From Candidatus Eisenbacteria bacterium (GTDB lineage: Bacteria; Eisenbacteria; RBG-16-71-46; CAIMUX01; JAHJDP01): a DNA stretch of 64,000 nt. This document shows, in pieces, positions 53,383 to 62,700 of this stretch; positions within the stretch are counted from its first letter, which is position 1, and the number at the start of each line of letters is the position of its first letter. Under the pieces are notes generated by a model. It was given only the letters and a program-made list of their open reading frames with translations. It did not search any database and was not told the DNA's origin. Where the stretch lies: assembly GCA_018831195.1 (NCBI GenBank), contig JAHJDP010000109.1, forward strand, positions 1 to 64,000, written 5' to 3'. The position numbers and the translations under genes are program-made.

Positions 53383-55434
53383 TCACCGCAGGCGAAGCTC
53401 CAGACGCACACGTCGTCCCGGATCAGGCAGTCCCCAGGCATCGTAGAGGGCGACGTCTCCCACATTGTCCAGGGCGAGGCGCAGTTCAATGTCTGTGAAA
53501 GCCCCGGCGCCCCACGACATCCGCATCGGCCAGAGCCGGGAGAGCGAGAGGCCGATGACCGCCTGCGCGGCCAGTTGCGCGTCCTCGCCCGTGATAACGT
53601 CGATGGCATACTGCTCTCCGGTGTACCTCACATCCGCCTTGCCCAATAATCCTTTGAAGATGAGGAAAGAAATGTTAAGGCCTCCGAAGAGCTCCGGAAG
53701 ATCCTCCGGGCGGTTCGTCTTGTCCGCTTCCGTATCGGTGAGATCGACCGTTTGGATCGTGACGTCGGCCGCAACGTTCACCGGACCGATGCCGTAGTTC
53801 CCCATGAATTCAAGACCCGTGCTCTTCAGCTCATCGCGATTGACGCGCATAAAGCGGCGGGTTCCATCGTCCAGCGTGATGCGGACGACGGCGTCCTTCA
53901 AATAATTGTGAAAGAGGATCGCTTGAAACTCGCTGCTTCCAAGCCGGGTTGTCGCGCCGGCCTCCATGGTCAGGAGCTTCTCGGACTCGAGGTCCGGGTT
54001 CGGGACGAAGCGATTCAGAGCCCCGGAATAGAGTTCCCGCAGGGCGGGGAATCGTCCCCGGCGACTCACGCCGGCGTGGAGGACGGTGCGCCCGTTCTCG
54101 CCCACCATGGCCGACAGACCCAGACGGCCTCCGAACTCCGAGAGTGGATCCTGCGTCGGCCGCCCACCGGCCTTCGGCGTTTCGGCTCTGTCGTAAGCGC
54201 CGCCCAGGCTCAGGGAAAGGGAACGGATCGTCCCACGGAACTTCAGCAGCTGCCAAACGCTTTCCATGCCGATGCTCATCAACTTCTGCTGGTATTCAAA
54301 TTTCCCATCCGGAATCAATTCGTCGTGGTGGATATCCGACCAAGTGAAAGCCCCGCGGAGCGTGCCACGCGGTCCGAGCGATTGGTCCGCGAGGAGGCGC
54401 AGGGTCGCCGTGCGGTCTTTTCCATCCTCAAATGTGTCGATCTCTTTATAGTCGCGGGATGTGTAAGCGTCGATGTCAGTTCTTCCGCGATCGTACCCAA
54501 TGCTCGCCTCGACGTCGCCAAGACCTCCGAAGGGCGATTTCCGGAAACCGGTGCCGCCCGAGAGCACGGCCAATGTGCGGGAGGTGTGAGGGTATCGCCA
54601 CAGCCGGGCATCCTCATCGGGAATGCCGAGTTCGGCCGCGATGCCGCGCTCTTCCTGAAAGGATGAACCTGAGAAGGAGAGCCAGGTCCCGCCCTTCGCC
54701 CCGTAGCGCAGCGCGACGAATCCGTTGATGTTCTCGGCGTCCGTGTTGAGCCGGAGATGGTCATCTGTATCCAAGGGTTCGTTGACGCCCCCGGCCAGCG
54801 GATCACCCGGCGTCCTGCGAAACCCGACGCCGGCTCTTGCCGACGCCGTGCCTGATCCCATTTTCACAGGGGCGGATGTCGTTACCGTCGTCCCCACGCT
54901 CCCGACATCATCAGCCCCCATCGTGATCTGCAATCTCCGCTCGGTCATTTGATTTGGGAACTGCCCGACACGGACCTCGACGATGCCGCCGAGCACGTTG
55001 GGGCCGAAAAGCATCGAGGAGAGCCCGCGGGTGAAGATCACATCCTGCAGCGCCGTCGCGGGGATCACCGACACATCCGCACGGGCGTCCCAAGCGAGTG
55101 TGATCGGCACGCCGTCCACCAAGACGGCGACCTGGCGCGATTCCGATCCCCGCGCTGAGATCTCGGCCTCTCCCCGGGAGTTGGTGCGCACATGCAGAAA
55201 CGGCAGCTCGCGCAGAACTTCTTCGACCGTCGCGGCGGCCGGCACGGGGAGGGAATCCACTTGAGCCTCGACGGCACTCGATCCACCAGCGGTCGCTATG
55301 GGTCGTAACGCATGAACAGCGATTTCACTTACAGCGTAGACCTTCAGGCTCTCCGGCGACTCCGGCTCCTGTGCCCAAGCAGCGCCGCAGGCTATGAGGG
55401 AAATCCAAATCGTGCAGACAATGAGACGCAACAT
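53383..55434 (-). CDS. TonB-dependent outer-membrane receptor
   Basis: A 683-residue protein with a signal peptide (about 1-22, ending CGAAWAQ). The plug domain (about 50-165) contains VEEVLRELPFLHVRTNSRG, RGSESRQVAVLVDGVPITL and SSMLFGPNVLGGIVEV. The rest is a 22-strand-type barrel ending VRLELRLR; the usual terminal aromatic is absent. A TonB-box candidate is SLKVYAVSEI near residue 30. It imports a ligand such as a metal complex or cobalamin; the substrate cannot be told. No TonB, ExbB or ExbD gene is nearby. Confidence 0.93.
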   Translation of the reverse strand: MLRLIVCTIWISLIACGAAWAQEPESPESLKVYAVSEIAVHALRPIATAGGSSAVEAQVDSLPVPAAATVEEVLRELPFLHVRTNSRGEAEISARGSESRQVAVLVDGVPITLAWDARADVSVIPATALQDVIFTRGLSSMLFGPNVLGGIVEVRVGQFPNQMTERRLQITMGADDVGSVGTTVTTSAPVKMGSGTASARAGVGFRRTPGDPLAGGVNEPLDTDDHLRLNTDAENINGFVALRYGAKGGTWLSFSGSSFQEERGIAAELGIPDEDARLWRYPHTSRTLAVLSGGTGFRKSPFGGLGDVEASIGYDRGRTDIDAYTSRDYKEIDTFEDGKDRTATLRLLADQSLGPRGTLRGAFTWSDIHHDELIPDGKFEYQQKLMSIGMESVWQLLKFRGTIRSLSLSLGGAYDRAETPKAGGRPTQDPLSEFGGRLGLSAMVGENGRTVLHAGVSRRGRFPALRELYSGALNRFVPNPDLESEKLLTMEAGATTRLGSSEFQAILFHNYLKDAVVRITLDDGTRRFMRVNRDELKSTGLEFMGNYGIGPVNVAADVTIQTVDLTDTEADKTNRPEDLPELFGGLNISFLIFKGLLGKADVRYTGEQYAIDVITGEDAQLAAQAVIGLSLSRLWPMRMSWGAGAFTDIELRLALDNVGDVALYDAWGLPDPGRRVRLELRLR

Positions 55435-55606
55435 CGGTGAAAATCCTCCCCTTTCATCATCCCAGCGAGCCTGTACAACCCTCGATGAAGCGGAGGTGGA
55501 GGCGGAGCGTGGGATTCCTACCGTATCGTATCACCTTTTCCAAAACGGTGGAACGTTATTGCAGCAGGGTCAAGGCGGGAAGTGCCTGTCCAACAAAGGG
55601 TAGTGT

Positions 55607-55630
55607 GGATCGCACGGATCGCACGGATCG
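55607..55630. repeat. Short tandem repeat GGATCGCAC x2.7
   Basis: Two full copies and a partial copy of the 9-base unit GGATCGCAC lie in the 285-base gap between the TonB receptor and the lipoprotein gene. Otherwise that gap shows only the TonB ribosome site at the left and the lipoprotein ribosome site at the right. Confidence 0.4.
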
Positions 55631-55719
55631 ATTTCCAGGCTCACGGTTGTTATCTTTTCATAGTCATTACGGGCCAAAGAGTATATCCTGGCCCAATTTT
55701 AACGTGAAAGGGGACTTAG

Positions 55720-56100
55720 ATGGCTATAACAAGCGCGGTATGACGAAGCGGCCTGCTGGCCTTAGCGGTTTTGATCATTTTTCTGGGTTGCTCGAGTGAT
55801 AAGACCACATCAATGGACGACGGGACAGGGGCGCCCGTGGACACCCTCGATCTGTCATTCGAGGAGCCGCCTTTTAACCTGCTGGGGATTGAGGCCTGGG
55901 TCAAAAACAGCATGGAAAACACGGGGATCCCCGTCGATACCGGCGAGTTGTTCCACCACGTTCTGCACGCGGTCGCTTTGTCAGAGAGGGCCGAAGAGGT
56001 CGAATTGGAGTACATGGCCTATATGCCGCCGCTGGAAATCGCGGATCCGTCAGGGGACGGCGTGATCAAGTTTCTTCTGGATCGGCTTGGGGGGAAGTGA
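55720..56100 (+). CDS. Small lipoprotein interrupted in its signal peptide (TGA or frameshift)
   Basis: ATG 55720 has an excellent ribosome site (AAAGGGG, six bases). The frame reads MAITSAV, then TGA (55741-55743), then RSGLLALAVLIIFLGC, a perfect lipobox ending in Cys. It continues SSDKTTSMDDGTGAPVDTLD to the stop at 56100. Read with a Trp at the TGA, this is a 126-residue lipoprotein. Alternatively ATG 55739 gives MTKRPA and a one-base frameshift would join it to LLALAVL. Without either repair the only start is a TTG at 55771 inside the hydrophobic core. The mature part is acidic and unrecognised. Confidence 0.6.
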
Positions 56101-56473
56101 GATATACTTAAAGCGAATCGTGAGAAAATTGCGCTAATACGTTATATTTCAATATGATACAGACTAGACGTATAGATACTTTTCTTTCGGCGCCGATTGG
56201 ATTCTGAGCGAATGCATCTTTTGGGAGCGCTGCTGGAAACGGCCTGAAATGTGCCAATTTTCTGCTCAGGATTTTACTTCTGCCCGCGTGGAATTAAATA
56301 TCCCTCTTGAAATTCCCGATGAACAAGGTAGCGCAGAGCTTTCGATGGGCTCTGACACTTTAGACAGCTTGGGCAGGATGCTCAGAGAATGGAGCCCTCA
56401 TGCCAGGGAAATGGTTTTGGGGTTCTTGGATATGACCGGGTCTAGGGACCTACTCGACCTGGAGGTTCTCCAT
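56101..56473 (+). other. Intergenic region before the fibre-like locus, with a doubtful small ORF
   Basis: The first ~100 bases are A+T-rich and could hold the promoter of the following gene group. An open frame from ATG 56249 runs in phase into the next gene (75 codons, for example LREWSPHAREMVLGFLDMTG). It lacks a ribosome site, while the next ATG has a strong one. I treat 56249-56473 as non-coding or a gene remnant, but it could be a short real ORF. Confidence 0.35.
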
Positions 56474-57010
56474 ATGCGTAGGATTATCTTCATAGGGATG
56501 ATAGCGCTTCTGAGCATGACGCCCGTTTGGGCGGCTGATGATGTGGATACTCAGAACTCAACTGTAGGGGGCACCATCCCTGAACTCTGCCAGATTCTCA
56601 TCGCCGGTGATCTGACGGGACTTCTGACTCTGACCCAGGATGGGACAGGTGAATCAGCCTATGATGCCGGGTTTATTGAATCAGCGGCGGATGCGACGAC
56701 CCTTACTCTGGATGCCAATAAGCAATGGAAGCTGAGCGTTAAGTATAACGCTGAATGGACGTGCCCGGGAGCGTACGACAAGGATGAAACCGACCTGACG
56801 ATTAAGATCACAAATTCGCCCACGGGGACGATTCAGAACAGCTACGACAGCTATCAATCACCGCCGGTGGCCAATGAAGAGATGCTGAGCCATGCGACAG
56901 GCGTTTCCGACAACAGCGTCGAAATTCAAACGAGAGTGGATTTGGATTGGACGACGGATATTCCGGGCGTCTATTCAATCACTCTAGTTTATACAATGGA
57001 GACATATTAG
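56474..57010 (+). CDS. Exported beta-sandwich-type structural protein 1 of a chaperone-usher-like locus
   Basis: A 178-residue protein from ATG 56474, eight bases after GGAGG. Residues 1-21 are a signal peptide ending VWAAD. The mature part is beta-rich with WTCPGAYDKDETDLTIKITN in the middle, and it ends with VDLDWTTDIPGVYSITLVYT. It is strongly similar to the next gene product, pointing to tandem duplication. The terminal DW...G.YS..L.Y motif recurs in all four small exported proteins of this locus. A subunit of a surface fibre or layer is the best guess; no named family is recognised. Confidence 0.75.
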   Translation: MRRIIFIGMIALLSMTPVWAADDVDTQNSTVGGTIPELCQILIAGDLTGLLTLTQDGTGESAYDAGFIESAADATTLTLDANKQWKLSVKYNAEWTCPGAYDKDETDLTIKITNSPTGTIQNSYDSYQSPPVANEEMLSHATGVSDNSVEIQTRVDLDWTTDIPGVYSITLVYTMETY

Positions 57011-57120
57011 AGGGATCCGGTATCACCGGATTTGAGGCCAGCCCTCACTGCACGATCCGCCGCTCCAACGCGGCGGAATGACCCGCCAAGGAAGGCACGG
57101 TAGAGTGCAAGGAGGCACGG

Positions 57121-57669
57121 ATGTGGTCCGTCAAGCCATCAATCCGCCTATTTTTGTCTATCTTTCTCGCTCTCTCCGTATGTCCAATCTCCGCCCAAGA
57201 GATCCAAACAACATCCCTGACAGTCGCTGTTCCGCGTCTTAGCGCGCTGACCATCAGCGGGGATGTGTCGGGACTTCTCACGCTTTCCGTGGATGCCACC
57301 GGCGAAACGGCCTTTGACGCCGGTTTTATTGAATCCGCCGCCGATGCGACGATGCTGACCCTCAGCACGAATGATACATGGGATCTTAATGCCAAGCTGA
57401 ACGGGGAGTGGTCCTGTCCCGGGGCCTATGACAAGCCCGAGGACGATCTCACAATAAAGATCACCAACACACCGACGGGCACGATCCAAAATGGGGCCGG
57501 CGCGTATATCACCCTTTCTGCGACGGATACCGAAATTCTGTCGCATGACAGCGCCGTTACGGGCAACGAGGTGGATATACAAACCAAGGTTTTGCTCGAT
57601 TGGACAAATGATATACCAGGGTCCTATAGCATTTCATTGACTTATACGTTAACGACCCATCTGCCATAG
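57121..57669 (+). CDS. Exported beta-sandwich-type structural protein 2 (paralogue of protein 1)
   Basis: A 182-residue protein with AAGGAGG before its ATG and a signal peptide ending ISAQ (about 1-25). It shares DAGFIESAADAT, EWSCPGAYDKPEDDLTIKIT and TPTGTIQN with protein 1, and ends VLLDWTNDIPGSYSISLTYT. It contains a single mature-chain Cys in the CPGAYDK block. The duplication and strong conservation suggest both copies are expressed, perhaps as major and minor subunits. Confidence 0.75.
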   Translation: MWSVKPSIRLFLSIFLALSVCPISAQEIQTTSLTVAVPRLSALTISGDVSGLLTLSVDATGETAFDAGFIESAADATMLTLSTNDTWDLNAKLNGEWSCPGAYDKPEDDLTIKITNTPTGTIQNGAGAYITLSATDTEILSHDSAVTGNEVDIQTKVLLDWTNDIPGSYSISLTYTLTTHLP

Positions 57670-57752
57670 CGGGGGTTTAGGAAGGGCCCGGGCGACCGGG
57701 TTTAGAACCACGCGGATGAATGGGAAGAGATGTCGAAACCTGGAGGATGGAG

Positions 57753-58637
57753 ATGAAAACCGGTTTGCTTCGGCGTACTGCCGGCGCCCTGTCTTTTGCG
57801 ATCACCTGGCTGCCCTTTCTGCCGTTGTTAGCGCCGGGCGCTTGTTCGGCGGCTTTTGTCGCTTCACCCATGGAACAGCATCTGAACATCGCAGCCGGAT
57901 CCCAAGGGGTCGCCGCGATTACGGTGCAAAATACCGGAAAACTTCCGCTAACGCTGAAACTGTATCTCGCCGACAGCCAGGTTTACCCGAATGGCCAGGA
58001 AGAGGATCGGGATCCAGGTGCCGTTGAGAGAAGCTGCGCTCTGTGGACCTCCATTAGCGACCAGCTAGTGGAACTCGAGCCTGGTGAGACGCAGCAGGCC
58101 ATGCTGAGGATGTCGGTGCCCGCAAATGCGAGAGGAAGTTATTGGACAAAATTGTATATCGAAGAGGTCAGCACGCCGGTGCCAAGCACGCGTCAAACTG
58201 AAGGGCGAAGTTATCAGGTCTTTTTGAAGCAGCGGGTTGGTATTCGAATCTTTCAAAATGTCCGGGGAACAGAGGTGCAGGACGCGGAAGTCACATTTGT
58301 CGGTGTGAGTCCGGCGGAAAACGGCCGGGAAATACGGACCTCCGTAAAGAATGCCGGAAACAGCATCCTACGATGCAATGGCCGGGTTGAGCTGCGGGAT
58401 GCGCAAGGCGAGATCGTCGAATCGCTGAGTTTTAATTCCGGTGGGAAGTTTTGGGTCTTTCCCGGAAATCACCGCGAATTGGTTGTAACGACCGATACAA
58501 AGTTGACGCCGGGAATTTACACAGCTCTCTCGATTATCGATTTCGGCGGGGATCACCTGATCGCGGGGGAGGAGATGTTCCGGGTTGAAGGGGAGAAGGG
58601 GGATCTTCTCTTAGGTCAGGGGACGGCCGGCGAGTGA
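57753..58637 (+). CDS. Exported PapD/DUF916-like chaperone candidate
   Basis: A 294-residue protein from ATG 57753, six bases after GGAGG; upstream ATGs at 57720 and 57747 are less likely. The signal peptide is TWLPFLPLLAPGACSAAF. Residues ~35-150 form an Ig-like domain of the PapD/DUF916 type: SPMEQHLNIAAGSQGVAAIT, VQNTGKLPLTLKLYLADS, WTSISDQLVELEPGE, and MSVPANARGSYWTKLYIEEV. A second Ig-like domain follows (~165-275). This two-domain layout equals that of pilus-assembly chaperones. It lies among four small exported proteins and a large barrel, supporting a periplasmic chaperone role. The stop overlaps the next start (TGATG). Confidence 0.75.
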   Translation: MKTGLLRRTAGALSFAITWLPFLPLLAPGACSAAFVASPMEQHLNIAAGSQGVAAITVQNTGKLPLTLKLYLADSQVYPNGQEEDRDPGAVERSCALWTSISDQLVELEPGETQQAMLRMSVPANARGSYWTKLYIEEVSTPVPSTRQTEGRSYQVFLKQRVGIRIFQNVRGTEVQDAEVTFVGVSPAENGREIRTSVKNAGNSILRCNGRVELRDAQGEIVESLSFNSGGKFWVFPGNHRELVVTTDTKLTPGIYTALSIIDFGGDHLIAGEEMFRVEGEKGDLLLGQGTAGE

Positions 58638-59179
58638 TGACTCCGGTGAAGCGCTCACGAACGAATTTAGGGACCTATCGAAGGGCGCGCGCTTGCGCCT
58701 GTCGGGCGGCGGTCCTTGGCGCAACGGCGATCGTGATACTTGCCCTCGGGTGCCTGTCGATTCCCGCACTGGGGAATGAGGCTCGGGTTGAAGTACAGTT
58801 CTTTGTGCCCCCGCTGCAAAAAATGGAAATGGACCAGGTTGTTTGGACCCTTCCTGCGCCGACGGCTGCGGATTATGTGGCGGGTTATCTAAATGTCCCC
58901 ACACCTTTCAAACTGACCCTCAGCAGCAACACCCCTTGGGAACTGAGCGTCAAGACAGATCGGGATGATATTTCAGTTCTCCAGGACGGCCCCATCCCGC
59001 TGCAGTGGTCACTGGATAAAAGAAAATACAATTTCATCTCGAACGATTGGACGACCATGACATCCGGCGATAGAGCGGTGAACGGTCAGCGCGTGGAGCT
59101 TTCATATCGGATGCTGCTTGACTGGCAAAACTGCACCGCCGGCATCTATAAACCCCGTCTGCAATTCAAACTGAAGTAG
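58637..59179 (+). CDS. Exported beta-sandwich-type structural protein 3
   Basis: A 180-residue protein starting at ATG 58637, overlapping the previous stop by one base, so translation is coupled (GTG 58634 is an alternative). The N-terminus is long and basic before the signal core (GATAIVILALGCLSIPALG). The mature part carries FKLTLSSNTPWELSVKTD, like the corresponding strand of proteins 1 and 2, and ends YRMLLDWQNCTAGIYKPRLQ. It is more divergent than proteins 1 and 2. Role as a minor or adaptor subunit is inferred. Confidence 0.7.
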   Translation: MTPVKRSRTNLGTYRRARACACRAAVLGATAIVILALGCLSIPALGNEARVEVQFFVPPLQKMEMDQVVWTLPAPTAADYVAGYLNVPTPFKLTLSSNTPWELSVKTDRDDISVLQDGPIPLQWSLDKRKYNFISNDWTTMTSGDRAVNGQRVELSYRMLLDWQNCTAGIYKPRLQFKLK

Positions 59180-59191
59180 GAGTCAACAGGC

Positions 59192-59683
59192 ATGACGCGC
59201 CGTAAGTATCCGGTATGGCTTCTTTCGATCCTTTTGCTCATGGGTGCTATGGCTCCGGCGCCCAGCGTCTGGGCCGATGGGCCCGAATTGCGGGCTGAAA
59301 TACAAAAGGTGCGCGCGCCGTTAATCACCGTCGAGTCGATCGATGATGGATATGTGGAGATTGATCAATCAAGAGGGAATGTCGCCGTTTCCTTGGAGAT
59401 CGATCCCGGAGAATCGACCCGCGGCTGGATTTTGACGGTTCGGTCTGATCAGGAAGTGTTTAATCCGGTGGGAACGGGCAAGCCCTGCTCGGATTTAATG
59501 TGGAAGTTGGATAATGACGGCAAGGAGGCATATCGAAGACTCGAAAGCCATGAGACTGTCGTGGTTGAAAATCCTCAAGGAGGAGCGGCGCGGATTACCC
59601 TCGATGCGCTGGTTAAGATCGATTGGGAGACTGATCCGGGCGCCTATAGCTTGGGACTCATCTTCCGCGTTACATACATCTAG
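59192..59683 (+). CDS. Exported beta-sandwich-type structural protein 4
   Basis: A 163-residue protein twelve bases after the previous gene, with TAGGAG upstream. The signal peptide is WLLSILLLMGAMAPAPSVWA. The mature part has a beta pattern with SRGNVAVSLEIDPGES and ends VKIDWETDPGAYSLGLIFRV, the shared terminal motif. It may be a tip or base subunit. No named family is recognised. Confidence 0.7.
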   Translation: MTRRKYPVWLLSILLLMGAMAPAPSVWADGPELRAEIQKVRAPLITVESIDDGYVEIDQSRGNVAVSLEIDPGESTRGWILTVRSDQEVFNPVGTGKPCSDLMWKLDNDGKEAYRRLESHETVVVENPQGGAARITLDALVKIDWETDPGAYSLGLIFRVTYI

Positions 59684-59732
59684 CATTGGCGGGACCAAGC
59701 TTATTAACGGGCGAATCATCGCTTGTCTGGGG

Positions 59733-62700
59733 ATGCTTGCGCTCATTTTGGGGTTTGTGGTCAAACCTGCACAGGGAAGACCCGAATTTATAACAAAGGG
59801 ATTCCATCCGGCATATATCTCAGGAGTTCAAAGGGCGCCGGCGAGGGCCGGAGAATTTTATACCTGCAGTTATAAGATCGAAAACCTGCAAGCAGATTCG
59901 CTGAACCTTCAGCTTGAGATCGATGCCCCCGATGAATGGCTCCCTGTGACCGGCCGAAAGCAGGTCGTGATTCCCGCCCACACTATTAGGACCATTCCTT
60001 TCACCCTTTGGATTCCAGCGCACGCTTCGGCCGATTCGCTGCACAAAATTATCGTCAGCGCGCATACGATTCCCGAGTTTCGCCGGCTTGAGAATGCCGC
60101 ACTCAATGTTGAAGTCGCGCCGCAAAGCGGAATTAGCCTGAACTCACTGACCGATGGCCTTAAGGGCGAGGCGGGGAGCGAGATCAAGCATCTGTTTGAG
60201 ATACAAAATACCGGAAATCAGACGGATGTCTACCATGTCAGCGCTCTGTCAATTCCATTCTGCGAGACGCGGCTATCCGAGACAAAAGTCAGGCTGGGAC
60301 CGGGGGAGCGCCGGCAAATTGCCGCGACGATGACCCCGCCGGATAGCGATCGTGAGAAGACATTATATATTCTCGAGCTCAATGCGGATCAGGAGAATGG
60401 CATGAACGAGTTCCGGCCGATCCATTCCGACAAAGATGTTCTGACCACGGTCTATAAATCGCATCGAGCGCCCAACAGGTACAAACGGCTGCCGTTGAAT
60501 TTAATGATGCGGATGGGGGAGACGCATGGAGATCAGCCATTCTACGGGATTCGATTTGATACCAAGGGCTCTATCAGCCCGAATGCCCAGATTGATCTGG
60601 ATGTTGAGTTCACGACAGAGAGGCGCAATCCCGGGATGACGTCTTGGAAGAACCAGCGGTTTCATCTGGCCTGGCTCGACAAATCGTGGGAAGTGGATAT
60701 CGGCGATATCCACCGGGAATCTCCCGATGTCGCGACAAAAACAATTTCGGGCCGGGGTGTCGCTTTCGAAGGCCAGCGCGGCGAGTGGACCGGTCGGTTC
60801 TTTGCCGGGAAAGAGCGGTCGCCGCAAGTGATTCCGACATGGAGCACCGCTATTGAATATAGGGCGGATCGAAAGCTTGCTTTCGGCGTCGATTATATCC
60901 GGAAGGGCGAGGAAGGCGTTCATCACCGCAGGGATGACCTGACAAGTATCACGACCCGTTTTGATCCGACCGCCGCGCTCAGTATTCGATACGAAACGGG
61001 GTTTTCCAGAACCCGCGCTTACACTGGAAACTCACGGGGGGCGAGCGGGCTGTTTCATCTGGATTATCAGAGTGAGAAGTTGAAGATCAGGGGCCGGACC
61101 TATTATGGGTCGGATGGATATACCGGATGGTCATACAACCGGGATGGTGTGGCTCTTTATACAAGTTTTAATGTCAACCCCTTCGCCAAGCTGTGGATGA
61201 ATGTTGATTCATCCCGCGGCCGGTCGTATCTGTCGAAGGATTCGCCGGAATCATCGACATCGCGCATTCGCTTTGGAGGGCGGCTTCTCACCTCTTCTTG
61301 GCCTGGTTTGGAAATGACGGTGGGGAGCAATTCATGCGAAAGCGATGCTTATGGGAGCCGTTCGCATACCGAAGAGCGCGACATGAGCATCATGGCGTCG
61401 CATCATTTGGGGCCGATTCTCGCCACAGCCATGAGGCAGTGGGGGCGGGCGAAGAATCACCTTACGGGCGGCTCGGGGCGCACCAATGGGCTGGAATGTA
61501 GTTTGGGTGGGCAGGTGCTGGGGTTGCATGTGGCGTTTCACATGAATGATGATCATGGGCGCTCGACCGTCAGCGATGACGCGACGTGGACGACGTCGCT
61601 TTCCGGAGATATCGCTTGGAGCTCATGGAGAAGGGGCGTGACGGCGAGTCTCATGTTCGCGTCGCGATGGATTTCATCCGTCAATGATATCAACGATCGG
61701 TTGCGAGAGGATCGCATCTATCCCAAGTTAAGCCTGCGATTGAGTCCCAAATTGTGGCTTAGCTCCGATGCCGGATTGCGGACTGATCGGGGTGAGTTGA
61801 AATTTGATCAGTGGCAAATTCGGCTGACCTTTTCATCGGCGGAGGCGTTGCCGCTTGTTTGGTCTCCGGTGCGGGGGGGTGTACGCGGCGTTGTCTTTTT
61901 GGATGAGGATATGGACGGGTATCCCGATCTCGATGAGGAGCGCATCGAGGGTGTCATCCTGCTGATGGAGGGGAGTCATCGCGTCACCGATCGAGCGGGG
62001 CAATTGGATTGGGATGCGATGAATCCAGGTATCTATTGGCTGGATATGAATCAAACAACACTGCCCTCCGGGTATTATTTAAAACAAAAGCTTCCGCTGG
62101 AGGTTCATGTATCCGCTGGAAATGAAACGCAGATATATATCCCGCTGACGCGCGGCGGTGAGATTTCCGGTGTCGTATTTAGGGATGAAAACCATAATGG
62201 CGCCCGGGATTCTGATGAGGGTGGTGTCAGCGAGATTAGAATGGTTTTGACGCAGGACGGAACACATGTCGCCGAGTGGCTCACGGATAAGTCAGGAAAG
62301 TACACGGTTCGGGATATTCCAACCGGCCGGTATCAGATTCGTATCGCGGATCACTGGCTTCCGTCGAACTGGGACTTAACAGGGCCGTCGATTGTTGATG
62401 TGGAAGTGGGGGCGGAGTCGTTACCCTATTCGGCTTCGCATGGAATCGCGCCGAAGATTAGACCGATTGTGACGACGTATCGGGGTGGGATTAAGAAGCG
62501 ATTGCTGCAGGCTGAGCAGGAAACCACGCGGGTTGCGCCGGTCGCGCCTGTTACGGCGGCAGCGCCTGCTGCGCCGGTTGTGGCGGCCGCGCCGCCGAAA
62601 GAGAAACAGGTTCCGCACAAGAGTTCTCCCACGCCGCAAAAGAGCCCTCACGTTTCTCTCCGGAAAGCGCAGGCGTCACGTGTAACTCCTCAAGCCGCAA

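Noticed and set aside
55607-55630. CRISPR-like or satellite repeat
   Set aside because: Only 2.7 copies of a 9-base unit with no spacers; no CRISPR array or cas gene was seen in the window.
59514-59732. Start of the barrel protein inside structural gene 4
   Set aside because: It would overlap 170 bases of a well-supported gene and puts an unrelated 73-residue stretch before the signal peptide.
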